From Sva-07 sp963710625 (lineage in GTDB: Bacteria > Actinomycetota > Acidimicrobiia > Acidimicrobiales > Ilumatobacteraceae), in NCBI GenBank assembly GCA_963710625.1, contig CAVQBG010000024.1:1-64000 (forward strand): 64,000 nucleotides of DNA. Direction: 5' to 3'. Position numbers and translations under genes: made by a program. Below the pieces are notes generated by a model. The model did no database searches and had not been told where the DNA came from. It saw only the letters and a program-made list of their open reading frames with translations. This document shows, one piece after another, positions 10,849 through 18,311 of the stretch; the first letter of the stretch is position 1; each line of letters starts with the position of its first letter.

Positions 10849-12693
10849 ATGGACACACCGGGATTCCCGTTCAGCGACACGCAGGACTTCGACGACACCG
10901 AGCGCGGATTCATCGCAAGGGCGGCCACGCGGCAGATCACGGCTACCGATGGACGGGTGGTCTGGGATCTCGACGCCTACCGCTTCCTCGACGAGCCGCC
11001 CAGCGACACCGCCCATGCCAGCCTGTGGCGCCAGGGGCAGCTGCTGATCCGCGACGGCCTGTTCGAGGTGGTGCCGGGCATCTACCAGCTGCGGGGGTTC
11101 GACCTGTCGGTGATGAGCGTGATCGAGGGCGACACCGGCGTGATCGTGATCGACCCGCTGATCAGCAAGGAGACAGCCGCCGCCGCATGGGCGCTCTACC
11201 AGGAGCACCGCGGGCCACGTGACGTCGTCGCCATGATCTACACGCACTCCCACATCGACCACTTCGGCGGCGTGAAGGGCGTGATCGAGGAAGCGGACGT
11301 CGACGCCGGACGGATCTCGGTGATCGCCCCGGAGGGCTTCATGGAGGAGGCCGTCGCCGAGAACGTGTTCGTCGGCACAGCGATGGGGCGGCGTTCCGAC
11401 TTCATGTACGGCGCTGCGCTCCCCAAGGGTCCCGACGGGCAGATCGGCTGCGGGCTCGGCCAGACCACCTCGACCGGTGAGCCGACGCTCATCCCGCCGA
11501 CGATCGACATCAGCGCCACCGGCCAGGAGCTCACGATCGACGGTGTGCGCATCGTTTTCCAGGTGACGCCCGGCACCGAGGCGCCCGCCGAGATGAACTT
11601 CTACTTCCCCGACCACAAGGCGCTGTGCACGGCGGAGAACACGTCACACACGTTGCACAACATCGTCACCCTGCGAGGCGCCCAGGTGCGCGACGCCCGA
11701 CGATGGGCGGCCTACCTCACCGAGACGATCGACCTGTGGGGCGACGACCTCGAGGTGGTGTTCGCATCACACCACTGGCCCACCTGGGGGCGTGAGCGTG
11801 CGGTCGAGTTCCTGGCGATGCAGCGCGACATGTACGCCTACCTGCACGACCAGACGCTGCGGCTGATGAATCTCGGCTACGTGGGATCGGAGATCGCCGA
11901 GACGCTCGAGATGCCACCGGCGCTCGCCGAGCAGTGGCACACGCACGGCTACTACGGCTCGATCAGCCACAACGTGAAGGCGGTCTACCAGCGCTACCTC
12001 GGCTGGTACGACGGCAACCCGGCGCACCTGTGGCCGCATCCGCCGGTGGCCGCGGCCGAGCGCTACGTCTCCGCGATGGGCGGCGCCGACGCCGCGGTGG
12101 AGCTGGCCCGGGCGGCGTTCGACGAGGGCGATCTGCGCTGGGCGGTCGAGGTGCTCAACCATGTCCTGTTCGCCGACGAGCACCATGTCGCCGCCCGTGC
12201 GCTGCAGGCCGACGCCTTCGAGCGGATCGCGTTCGGCGCGGAGAACGGCACGTGGCGAAACGTGTTCCTCGTCGGCGCCAAGGAGTTGCGGGACGGTGAG
12301 GCGGCCACCGCGGCGAACCGGGGTGCCCCCGACCTGCTCGGCGCTCTGTCGGTCGAGCAGATGCTCTCCAGCGTCGCGATCCGCATCGACGGGCCGAAGG
12401 CATGGAACGAGCATCTCGTGCTGTCGTTCGTGATCACCGACCTCGACGAGACCTACGTCTTCGAGCTCCGCAACGGCGTCGCCAACCACCGCCGCACCAC
12501 GGCACCGGCACCCGGGAGCACGACGCTGTCGCTGGCGCGCCGGTCGCTCATCGCATTGTTCACGGGACGGCTCGACTTCGCTGCTGCCCTCGCCGACGGC
12601 ACGATCGCCCTCGACGGCGATCCGACCGCGCTCGGCACGCTCGTGTCGGTGATCGGGAAGACCGAACGGAACTTCCCGATCGTCACCCCCTGA
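10849..12693 (+). CDS. Alkylsulfatase-like metallo-beta-lactamase-fold hydrolase
   Basis: The 614-residue protein matches type III linear alkylsulfatases (SdsA1/BDS1 group), which release sulfate from primary alkyl sulfates. An N-terminal metallo-beta-lactamase domain has the dinuclear zinc motif THSHIDHFGG (residues 132-141). The downstream Glu/His segment AENTSHTLHN is also conserved in the family. It is followed by the dimerisation region (HGYYGSISHNVKAVYQRYLGWYDGNPAHLWPHPP segment, starting near residue 365) and a C-terminal SCP2-like domain. Secreted family members carry signal peptides; none is visible here, so this one should be cytoplasmic. The gene starts 16 bases after the preceding stop and may be co-transcribed. 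Confidence 0.85.
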   Translation: MDTPGFPFSDTQDFDDTERGFIARAATRQITATDGRVVWDLDAYRFLDEPPSDTAHASLWRQGQLLIRDGLFEVVPGIYQLRGFDLSVMSVIEGDTGVIVIDPLISKETAAAAWALYQEHRGPRDVVAMIYTHSHIDHFGGVKGVIEEADVDAGRISVIAPEGFMEEAVAENVFVGTAMGRRSDFMYGAALPKGPDGQIGCGLGQTTSTGEPTLIPPTIDISATGQELTIDGVRIVFQVTPGTEAPAEMNFYFPDHKALCTAENTSHTLHNIVTLRGAQVRDARRWAAYLTETIDLWGDDLEVVFASHHWPTWGRERAVEFLAMQRDMYAYLHDQTLRLMNLGYVGSEIAETLEMPPALAEQWHTHGYYGSISHNVKAVYQRYLGWYDGNPAHLWPHPPVAAAERYVSAMGGADAAVELARAAFDEGDLRWAVEVLNHVLFADEHHVAARALQADAFERIAFGAENGTWRNVFLVGAKELRDGEAATAANRGAPDLLGALSVEQMLSSVAIRIDGPKAWNEHLVLSFVITDLDETYVFELRNGVANHRRTTAPAPGSTTLSLARRSLIALFTGRLDFAAALADGTIALDGDPTALGTLVSVIGKTERNFPIVTP

Positions 12694-12710
12694 CCGCCGT
12701 TCCGAGCACT

Positions 12711-12757
12711 CAGCGTCAGCACCGAGCTGCGATTCGTGCGTACTTGCCGACGCTGAC
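12711..12757. repeat. Intergenic inverted repeat shared with 37566-37602
   Basis: The 88-bp gap between convergent stops holds inverted arms CAGCGTC (12711-12717) and GACGCTG (12749-12755), with alternative arms GTCAGC/GCTGAC. The 37 bases 12715-12751 match 37566-37602 at 30 of 37 positions without gaps, and both copies lie between genes. It could act as a bidirectional terminator or be a short dispersed palindromic repeat. Confidence 0.45.
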
Positions 12758-12781
12758 CTTGGAGTTCGGCGTCGTCACCGT

Positions 12782-13945
12782 TCAGTGGGTGAGGCCGGGG
12801 GCGCAGAGCCCGTCGAGTTCCTTGATCTCGATGCGGTCGCGGTTGGTGTAGGTGACCTCGTTCGCAGGGTCGGCCTTGAGGTTGAAGACCCGGAACTCCA
12901 TGTCGGTCGTGTCGACGGTGAGGATGCGCCCGATCAGCGGCTCGCCGAGGCCGAGGATCACCTTGATCGTCTCGAGCGCCTGGATCGAGCCGATGATGCC
13001 GGGCAGCACGCCGAGCACGCCGGCCTCGGCACAACTCGGGGCGAGTTCGGCGGGCGGGGGCTGGGGCACCATGTCGCGATACGTCGGACCTTCGGTCGGG
13101 TGGAACACGCTGACCATGCCCTCGAAACGGAAGATCGAGCCGTGCACCACCGGAATGCCGAGTTTGACGCTCGCGTCGTTGAGCAGGTACCGGCTCGGGA
13201 AGTTGTCGGCACCGTCGACGATCACGTCGTAGCCCGAGATGATGTCGATGATGTTCGAGGCATCGAGCCGCGTGTCGTAGGTGACCACGTTCACGTCGGG
13301 GTTGAGCATCGTCAGGGTCTTCTTCGCGGAGTCGACCTTGCGATCACCGATGCGGTCGATGTTGTGCAGGATCTGCCGCTGCAGGTTCGACGAGTCGACC
13401 TCGTCCATGTCGACGATGCCGATCGTGCCGACACCCGCTGCGGCAAGGTACAGCGCGGCGGGAGATCCGAGGCCGCCGGCGCCGAGCATCAGCACCTTCG
13501 CACCGAGCAGCTTGGTCTGCCCCTCGACGCCCACCTCGGGCAGCAGCAGGTGACGCTTGTAGCGGTTGGTCTGCTCCGGTGTCAGCGACGCCGGTGTCGT
13601 CCAGGGGCGACCCTCGTCCTTCCAGCGGCCGAAGCCACCCTCCATCGACTCGACGTCGGTGAAGCCGAGTTGGGCGAGTGTCACTGCGGCGAACGCCGAG
13701 CGGACACCGCCGGCGCAGTAGATGACGACCGGCGCGCTCTTGTCGGCGATGCGATTCTCGATCTGCGCCTCGAGGTGACCGCGCGGGATGTGGATCGCGC
13801 CGGGGATCGCACCCTCGGCGTACTCGTCGGGTTCGCGCACGTCGAGTGCGATCGCCCCCGCTGCGATGTGTGCTGCGGCGCCCTCGGGGTCGACTTCTCG
13901 GATCTCCGACTTGGCGGCTGCGAGCAGGTCACGGAACGTTGGCAT
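12782..13945 (-). CDS. moeB: Rhodanese-MoeB/ThiF fusion: adenylyltransferase/sulfurtransferase
   Basis: A 387-residue two-domain protein. The N-terminal rhodanese domain (about 15-115) has the persulfide-forming cysteine C77 in IYCAGGVRS. The C-terminal ThiF/MoeB domain (about 125-385) has the nucleotide loop GAGGLGSP (155-162), conserved QRQILHN and the catalytic-type cysteine C305 in APSCAE. Such enzymes adenylate the C-terminal glycine of a MoaD- or ThiS-like sulfur carrier and transfer sulfur to it, for molybdopterin or thiamine/cysteine synthesis. In typical MoeZ and human MOCS3 the rhodanese domain follows the ThiF domain; here the order is reversed. Zinc CxxC pairs of E. coli MoeB are not seen. 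The symbol is a family guess. Confidence 0.85.
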   Translation of the reverse strand: MPTFRDLLAAAKSEIREVDPEGAAAHIAAGAIALDVREPDEYAEGAIPGAIHIPRGHLEAQIENRIADKSAPVVIYCAGGVRSAFAAVTLAQLGFTDVESMEGGFGRWKDEGRPWTTPASLTPEQTNRYKRHLLLPEVGVEGQTKLLGAKVLMLGAGGLGSPAALYLAAAGVGTIGIVDMDEVDSSNLQRQILHNIDRIGDRKVDSAKKTLTMLNPDVNVVTYDTRLDASNIIDIISGYDVIVDGADNFPSRYLLNDASVKLGIPVVHGSIFRFEGMVSVFHPTEGPTYRDMVPQPPPAELAPSCAEAGVLGVLPGIIGSIQALETIKVILGLGEPLIGRILTVDTTDMEFRVFNLKADPANEVTYTNRDRIEIKELDGLCAPGLTH

Positions 13946-14008
13946 CCCGAAAGCCTACCGACTCGGTCAGGATTCGAAACCGTTCCTACCGGCGCTTCGT
14001 CGCCGCGC

Positions 14009-15268
14009 CTACCGGCGCTTCGTCACAGCCGGAGGTGCGGCCGCCTTGCGCTCGAGGTACTTCGTGAGCGGAGCCGGCAGGGCGGCAGGACGATCACCCC
14101 AGTCGTAGACGACGGAGGATCGAGCCACGACGTCCTGCAGGGCCCGACGGCGACGGTCGACCAGTGCCATCAGCGCCCCCACACCGAACAGCAGGAAGCT
14201 GAAGGGAAGCACGATGGTGCGAATCGCTGCGGCGCCCGGGCTGAGCGGCTCGCCGTCGCTGCTGATCACCTTGATGCCGACGAGCGCCTGGGAGATCGTG
14301 CGCCCGGTGAGCGCCTGCGAGAACCAGAAGTAGGTGAACCCGTACAGCAGCAGGAGCAGGCCGGGAAGCCACCCTCCATTGGGGTCGACGGTCGTGCCGA
14401 ACAGCACGTCGAGCAGATAGTCGACGCCGGCGAGCAACAGCGTGAACGTCGACGAGATCAAGAACACGTCGAGCCCCAGCGCCCCGAGGCGCGAGACCGG
14501 TCCGGCGTAGCGCCCGCTCATGGTGGCGCCGTCACCGTCGAGCGCCTCGTGACCCGCCGCCAACGGGGGCCCGGCGGGCAGGGACGCATAGTCGCGTCGG
14601 AGCAGTCGGTTCACTGCGCGCATCGTGATCTCGTCGATGCCGACCACCTGGCGGCGCAGGAGGTCGATGAACCTGCCGACTGCCCCCTTCGTGCTCTCCG
14701 CGACGATGGCATCGATGTCGAGCGACGCCGCGATCGCGTCCACATCCACACGATCGACGACGCGATCGACGTCGATCCGGTCCGCAGCGGCATTGAGGTC
14801 GACACGGGCGACCGCCGCATCGAGGTCGACACGGGCGACGGCCGCATCGAGGTCGACCCGGGCGACGGCCGCGTCGAGGTCGACGCGGGCCACCACGCGC
14901 TCCACGTCGACCTGGTCGACGATGGCGTCGAGATCCAGTCGGGACACGATCCGCTCGACGTCGATGCGATCGGCGATCGCGTCCACGTCGATCCGGCCGA
15001 CCAGCCGATCGAGGTCGATGCGGCTCATCAGCGCGTCGACATCGATCCGGGCGAGCAGCGCGTCCACGTCGAGCCGCGACACGAGGGCGTTCACGTCGAT
15101 GCGATCGAGCACGGCATCGACGTCGATGCGGTCGATCAACGCGTTCACGTCGATGCGGTCGACCAGATCGTCGGGATCGACGGCATCGGCAACCACCGGA
15201 ACGACGACGTTGGCGATCGCGTCGAAGGGGCGCTGGAACACACCCCGGGGGTGTTCACGCTCGCCCAT
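14009..15268 (-). CDS. RDD-family membrane protein with 9-residue N-terminal repeats
   Basis: A 419-residue protein. Residues 37-189 consist of seventeen tandem 9-residue units with consensus (D/A/S)R(I/V/L)D(V/L)(D/N)A(L/I/V)(V/I/A). After a helix-rich linker, residues about 255-400 form an RDD domain with hydrophobic segments and the conserved ALTGRTISQALVGIKV. RDD proteins are inner-membrane proteins, some linked to ion or osmotic transport; the function here is unknown. The regular hydrophobic pattern every 9 residues suggests a solenoid or membrane-surface amphipathic structure. Three adjacent units are identical in protein and nearly so in DNA, showing recent duplication. Confidence 0.8.
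   Translation of the reverse strand: MGEREHPRGVFQRPFDAIANVVVPVVADAVDPDDLVDRIDVNALIDRIDVDAVLDRIDVNALVSRLDVDALLARIDVDALMSRIDLDRLVGRIDVDAIADRIDVERIVSRLDLDAIVDQVDVERVVARVDLDAAVARVDLDAAVARVDLDAAVARVDLNAAADRIDVDRVVDRVDVDAIAASLDIDAIVAESTKGAVGRFIDLLRRQVVGIDEITMRAVNRLLRRDYASLPAGPPLAAGHEALDGDGATMSGRYAGPVSRLGALGLDVFLISSTFTLLLAGVDYLLDVLFGTTVDPNGGWLPGLLLLLYGFTYFWFSQALTGRTISQALVGIKVISSDGEPLSPGAAAIRTIVLPFSFLLFGVGALMALVDRRRRALQDVVARSSVVYDWGDRPAALPAPLTKYLERKAAAPPAVTKRR
14702..15160 (-). repeat. Seventeen tandem 27-bp coding repeats
   Basis: This stretch encodes the 17 nonapeptide units of the RDD protein. Units near 14785-14890 are almost identical in DNA (GTCGAC-CGGGCGAC-GCCGC-TCGAG pattern), while outer units keep the protein pattern but differ at synonymous sites. 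The phase of 27 bp never breaks, so unit number can vary without frameshift. Confidence 0.85.
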
Positions 15269-15322
15269 GTACCGATCGTACCCACCGGGGTCGGCCCCGT
15301 CCGGGTCGTCGTCCGCCGGCGC

Positions 15323-15676
15323 TCAGGTCGACACGGTGATGTCGCCGACGATCGGGTTGCCCTGATCGTCGACCGCCGAGACGGCGAAGGTGAAGTCGGT
15401 GCCGGAGAACAGCGCCACCACACCCGCTGCGCCGGCCGGGTCGAGGCCGCCGTCTCCATCGACCCGAAGGACGATCGGACCCAGTTCATCGCTCTCCAGA
15501 CGAACCTGCGACCCCGGTTCGAGCCCGCTCCCGCTGAACTCGATCGACCCGCTCGAGCCGTCGGCACACACCTCGCCCGACCCACTCGACAAGCACGCGG
15601 CGTCGGAGCCGGCACCGCAGGCCGCACCGACGAGGATCATGGCACCCACGGCCAATCGGGTTCGCCGCAGACTCAT
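15323..15676 (-). CDS. Small predicted lipoprotein
   Basis: The 117-residue product begins MSLRRTRLAVGAMILVGAACG, a basic n-region, hydrophobic core and lipobox ending VGAAC, so it should be lipid-anchored on the outer face of the membrane. The mature part is small, Gly/Ser/Asp-rich, with two cysteines (ACLSSGSGEVCADG) that may form a disulfide, and then a beta-rich segment resembling an immunoglobulin-like or cohesin-like fold. No named family is recognised. The ATG overlaps the sirtuin stop (ATGA), so it is co-translated with the deacylase gene, though a functional link is not obvious. Confidence 0.7.
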   Translation of the reverse strand: MSLRRTRLAVGAMILVGAACGAGSDAACLSSGSGEVCADGSSGSIEFSGSGLEPGSQVRLESDELGPIVLRVDGDGGLDPAGAAGVVALFSGTDFTFAVSAVDDQGNPIVGDITVST

Positions 15677-16449
15677 CGAGACACGCCGTCGCCCCTGGGA
15701 GCGACGAGCGTCGGAAGGATCTCGCCGATCTGCCCGACGAGGAGCCAGTCGGCGTAGCGATCCATCGCCGTCTCGGCGCCGTTGACGATGATCACCTGCG
15801 CGCCGGCGGCCTTTGCCCTGGGCACGCAGTTGGCGGCGGGGAACACGCTCAGTGTCGACCCGACCGCCAGCAGCACATCGCACTCCTCACTGACCTGCAA
15901 GGCGCGGTCGATCACCTCCGGAACGAGCGCCTGACCGAAGCTGATCGTGTCGCTCTTGAGCACGCCACCGCAGACCAGACACGGAGGGTCGTCCGCGCCT
16001 GCTCGGACCCGATCGAGCGCCTCTACCATCGGTCGGCGATCGCTGCATTCCCAACACCTGGTCCACCACACGGTGCCGTGGACCTCGATCACCTTGTCGG
16101 GATCGTTGCCCGCCTTCTGGTGGAGCCCGTCGATGTTCTGGGTGACCAGGCCGTGCAGGCGGCCCTGCCGTTCGAGTTCGACGATCGCCGCGTGCCCAGG
16201 ATTCGGTTCGGCCGTCCAAGCGGGAGTCGCGAGTCGGTTCTGCCAGGCCGCCCGCCGGACCTCGGGGTCGTTGAGGTAGTACTCGATGTTCGACGCCTTC
16301 TCGGCAGCCGGGTTCTTCGTCCAGAGCCCGTTCGGCCCACGGAAGTCGGGAATTCCGGAGTCGGTCGAGATCCCGGCACCCGTCAACACCACGATCCGCC
16401 GCGCCGCGTCGAGCGCGTCACGAGCAGCGGCGATGAGGTCGTCGGACAT
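15673..16449 (-). CDS. cobB: NAD-dependent sirtuin deacylase
   Basis: The 258-residue protein carries all sirtuin signatures: NAD loop GAGISTDSGIPDFRG, TQNIDGLHQKAG with the catalytic histidine in EVHGT, and a zinc site formed by CWEC and CLVC. It removes acetyl or other acyl groups from lysines with NAD consumption in the cytoplasm. Start at 16449 (MSDDLIAAARDAL) fits the family; a 19-residue upstream extension in the same frame is unlikely. The downstream lipoprotein overlaps its stop. The symbol reflects the general bacterial sirtuin name; acyl preference cannot be read from sequence. Confidence 0.9.
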   Translation of the reverse strand: MSDDLIAAARDALDAARRIVVLTGAGISTDSGIPDFRGPNGLWTKNPAAEKASNIEYYLNDPEVRRAAWQNRLATPAWTAEPNPGHAAIVELERQGRLHGLVTQNIDGLHQKAGNDPDKVIEVHGTVWWTRCWECSDRRPMVEALDRVRAGADDPPCLVCGGVLKSDTISFGQALVPEVIDRALQVSEECDVLLAVGSTLSVFPAANCVPRAKAAGAQVIIVNGAETAMDRYADWLLVGQIGEILPTLVAPRGDGVSR

Positions 16450-16536
16450 CCCGACACTGTGCCGGGCCCGCGGTTCCGAGGGCAAGTGGTGACGATATGA
16501 TCCCATCTATCAACCATCCAGAAAGGGTGTTTCGCA

Positions 16537-16788
16537 ATGGGTTTGTTCGATGCGGTCAAGGGTTTGTTCGGCGGTGATGGCCTGAGCGGTGTCCTCGAGT
16601 CGACCGGTTTGAGCGGGCACGTCGAGGGTCTGCTGGGCGAGGGAAGCGCACTCGCCGAGAACGTCGGCATCGACCTCGGCCAGGTCACCGAATCGCTCGG
16701 CATCGACGGCCTCACCGATGCGCTCCCCGGCGGTCTCGGCGACGTGGCGGACAACGCACTCGGCGGCCTGACCGACGTCGCCCCCTGA
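16537..16788 (+). CDS. Small acidic glycine-rich hypothetical protein, 83 residues
   Basis: ATG at 16537 follows AAAGGGTG at a suitable distance. The protein has no cysteine, is rich in Gly, Leu, Asp and Ala, and shows repeated GL-G and DGL-like motifs (GLFGGDGLSGVLES, GLSGHVEGLLGEG, GIDGLTDALPGGLG), suggesting short amphipathic helices separated by glycine turns. No family is recognised. It stands alone, divergent from the sirtuin by about 90 bases, and two palindromes follow it that could end its transcript. Confidence 0.6.
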   Translation: MGLFDAVKGLFGGDGLSGVLESTGLSGHVEGLLGEGSALAENVGIDLGQVTESLGIDGLTDALPGGLGDVADNALGGLTDVAP

Positions 16789-16807
16789 CCACCGCCGAAC
16801 CACGTCA

Positions 16808-16909
16808 GCGATGAGCGAAATCACCGCATACGAGGCTCTCGCTCATCGCAGACCGTTCGGACACGTCACCGATGAGCGAAACCTCCGCATCCGGGGGTTT
16901 CGCTCATCG
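16808..16909. repeat. Two tandem palindromes, likely bidirectional terminator or REP-like pair
   Basis: Copy 1 (16808-16849) has 11-bp arms GCGATGAGCGA/TCGCTCATCGC. Copy 2 (16870-16909) has 14-bp arms CGATGAGCGAAACC/GGTTTCGCTCATCG, extendable by three pairs to a six-base loop. The copies share CGATGAGCGAAA, CCGCAT and CGCTCATCGC at a spacing of about 61 bases, so one is a duplicate of the other. They fill the gap between convergent genes. Confidence 0.6.
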
Positions 16910-16929
16910 CCTGGGTGGGCGCGGAAGGG

Positions 16930-18288
16930 TCAGGTGAGGGCGGCGAGGGCGGCGTCGAACACCTCGGTGTGGCGGTCGACGTCGGCGGCGGTGTGTGCCG
17001 GTGAGAGCAGCGCCATGTTGTGGAACGGGGTCATCAGGATCCCGCGGTTGAGCGCCCACAGGTGCATGAAGGCGTCGAGGTCCTCGTCGACGGCAGCTGC
17101 GGCGTCGGCGCCGTTGGACGGCAGCGGGCAGAACCAGTACTCCGCACGGCAGCCGAGCTGCTGCACCGACCACGCGAGTCCACCCTGCTCGATTGCGGCG
17201 GCGACACCGTCGGTCCAGCGGGTCGCGAGCGGAATCATCCGCTCGAAATCGGCGTCGAGCAGGGTGGTCGACAGCGTGGCCCGGATCGCCGCGGTCGCCA
17301 TTGCGCTCCCGGCGAGCGTGCCGCCCACTCCCCCGACGTCGGCGTCATGGCCGTGCAGCGCCGGGTCGAGTGCCAGCGCGATCTCGTCCGTCACCCCGTA
17401 GGTCGCGACGGGGAACCCACCCCCGATCGGCTTGCCGATCACCACGACGTCGGGGTCGAGGCCCCACGCCCGGGTGCATCCGCCGGGGCCTGCCGAGATC
17501 GTGTGGGTCTCGTCGATGATCAGCAGCACACCGTGCCGGCGCGTGATCTCCCGCACCGCATCGTGGTACCCGGGCTGCGGCAGCACGATCCCGATGTTCG
17601 TGAGCGCCGGCTCCATCAGGAGCGCGGCCACATCGCCGTGGGCGAGCGCCTCGTCGAGTGCATCGAGGTCGTTGAACGGCACCACCCGGGTCGTCACGGC
17701 GGGATCGACCTGCGGGCCGATCGCGCCCGGCCTGCTGACCACCCGACCGTCCGGGCCGAGGATCGCCAGCGTCTCGTCGACGGTGCCGTGGTAGCACCAG
17801 TCGATCACGGCGATCCTCGGGCGACCGGTGAGGTGCCGAGCGAAGCGCAGCACGAACCGGTTGGCGTCGGTGGCCGAGGTCGTCAGTTGCCACTTCGCCA
17901 TGCCGAACCGCCGGTGCAGTTCATCGGCGACCCAGGCCGCGTCCTCGCTCGGCAACATCGTCGTCGACGTCGCCTCGGCGGCATCTCGCCCGACCGTCCG
18001 GTGCCCCGTCATCGCGCCCGTGTCGCCGAGGCAGAAGTCGACGTACTCGATCCCGTCGACGTCGACGAACCGTGCGCCATCGGCGGCTGCGACGTGTATC
18101 GGGAACGCCCCCGGCCAACGCGTCATCCACGGCATCGGCACGCCGGCGAGCAGGTGCCGCCGACCCGCCTCGGCGAGCTCGGAGGAGCGCGGGTGCGACT
18201 CGACGAACCGTCGCTCCTCCTCGGCCATTGCCGTGGCGAGCCCGGCGCGATCGATCACACGCCTGTCGGGCACCATTCGTGGAGTCAC
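16930..18288 (-). CDS. Class III aminotransferase, glutamate-1-semialdehyde aminomutase-like
   Basis: A 452-residue PLP enzyme. The Schiff-base lysine is in VVIGKPIGGGFP, preceded by the cofactor aspartate in IIDETHT and the glycine-rich GHRTVG and TSATDAN phosphate-binding regions. Overall pattern is that of glutamate-1-semialdehyde 2,1-aminomutase relatives. The length exceeds that enzyme's usual ~430 and heme-synthesis neighbours are absent, so a different amino-group transfer is likely. Several start codons lie close together (residues 1, 5 and 21). Start at 18288 leaves only 23 bases to the divergent prfC start, so the shorter M21 form is possible. Confidence 0.8.
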   Translation of the reverse strand: MTPRMVPDRRVIDRAGLATAMAEEERRFVESHPRSSELAEAGRRHLLAGVPMPWMTRWPGAFPIHVAAADGARFVDVDGIEYVDFCLGDTGAMTGHRTVGRDAAEATSTTMLPSEDAAWVADELHRRFGMAKWQLTTSATDANRFVLRFARHLTGRPRIAVIDWCYHGTVDETLAILGPDGRVVSRPGAIGPQVDPAVTTRVVPFNDLDALDEALAHGDVAALLMEPALTNIGIVLPQPGYHDAVREITRRHGVLLIIDETHTISAGPGGCTRAWGLDPDVVVIGKPIGGGFPVATYGVTDEIALALDPALHGHDADVGGVGGTLAGSAMATAAIRATLSTTLLDADFERMIPLATRWTDGVAAAIEQGGLAWSVQQLGCRAEYWFCPLPSNGADAAAAVDEDLDAFMHLWALNRGILMTPFHNMALLSPAHTAADVDRHTEVFDAALAALT

Positions 18289-18311
18289 GGCGCGACGGTA
18301 GCCTCGATCAG

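Noticed and set aside
14702..15160. CRISPR-like array
   Set aside because: The 27-bp units are contiguous without spacers, in frame and coding.
12785..15757. Very long plus-strand open frame (about 990 codons)
   Set aside because: It runs antisense to the MoeB fusion, the RDD protein and the lipoprotein, has skewed Arg/Asp/Val-rich composition and no domain. High GC leaves few stop codons, so this is a shadow.
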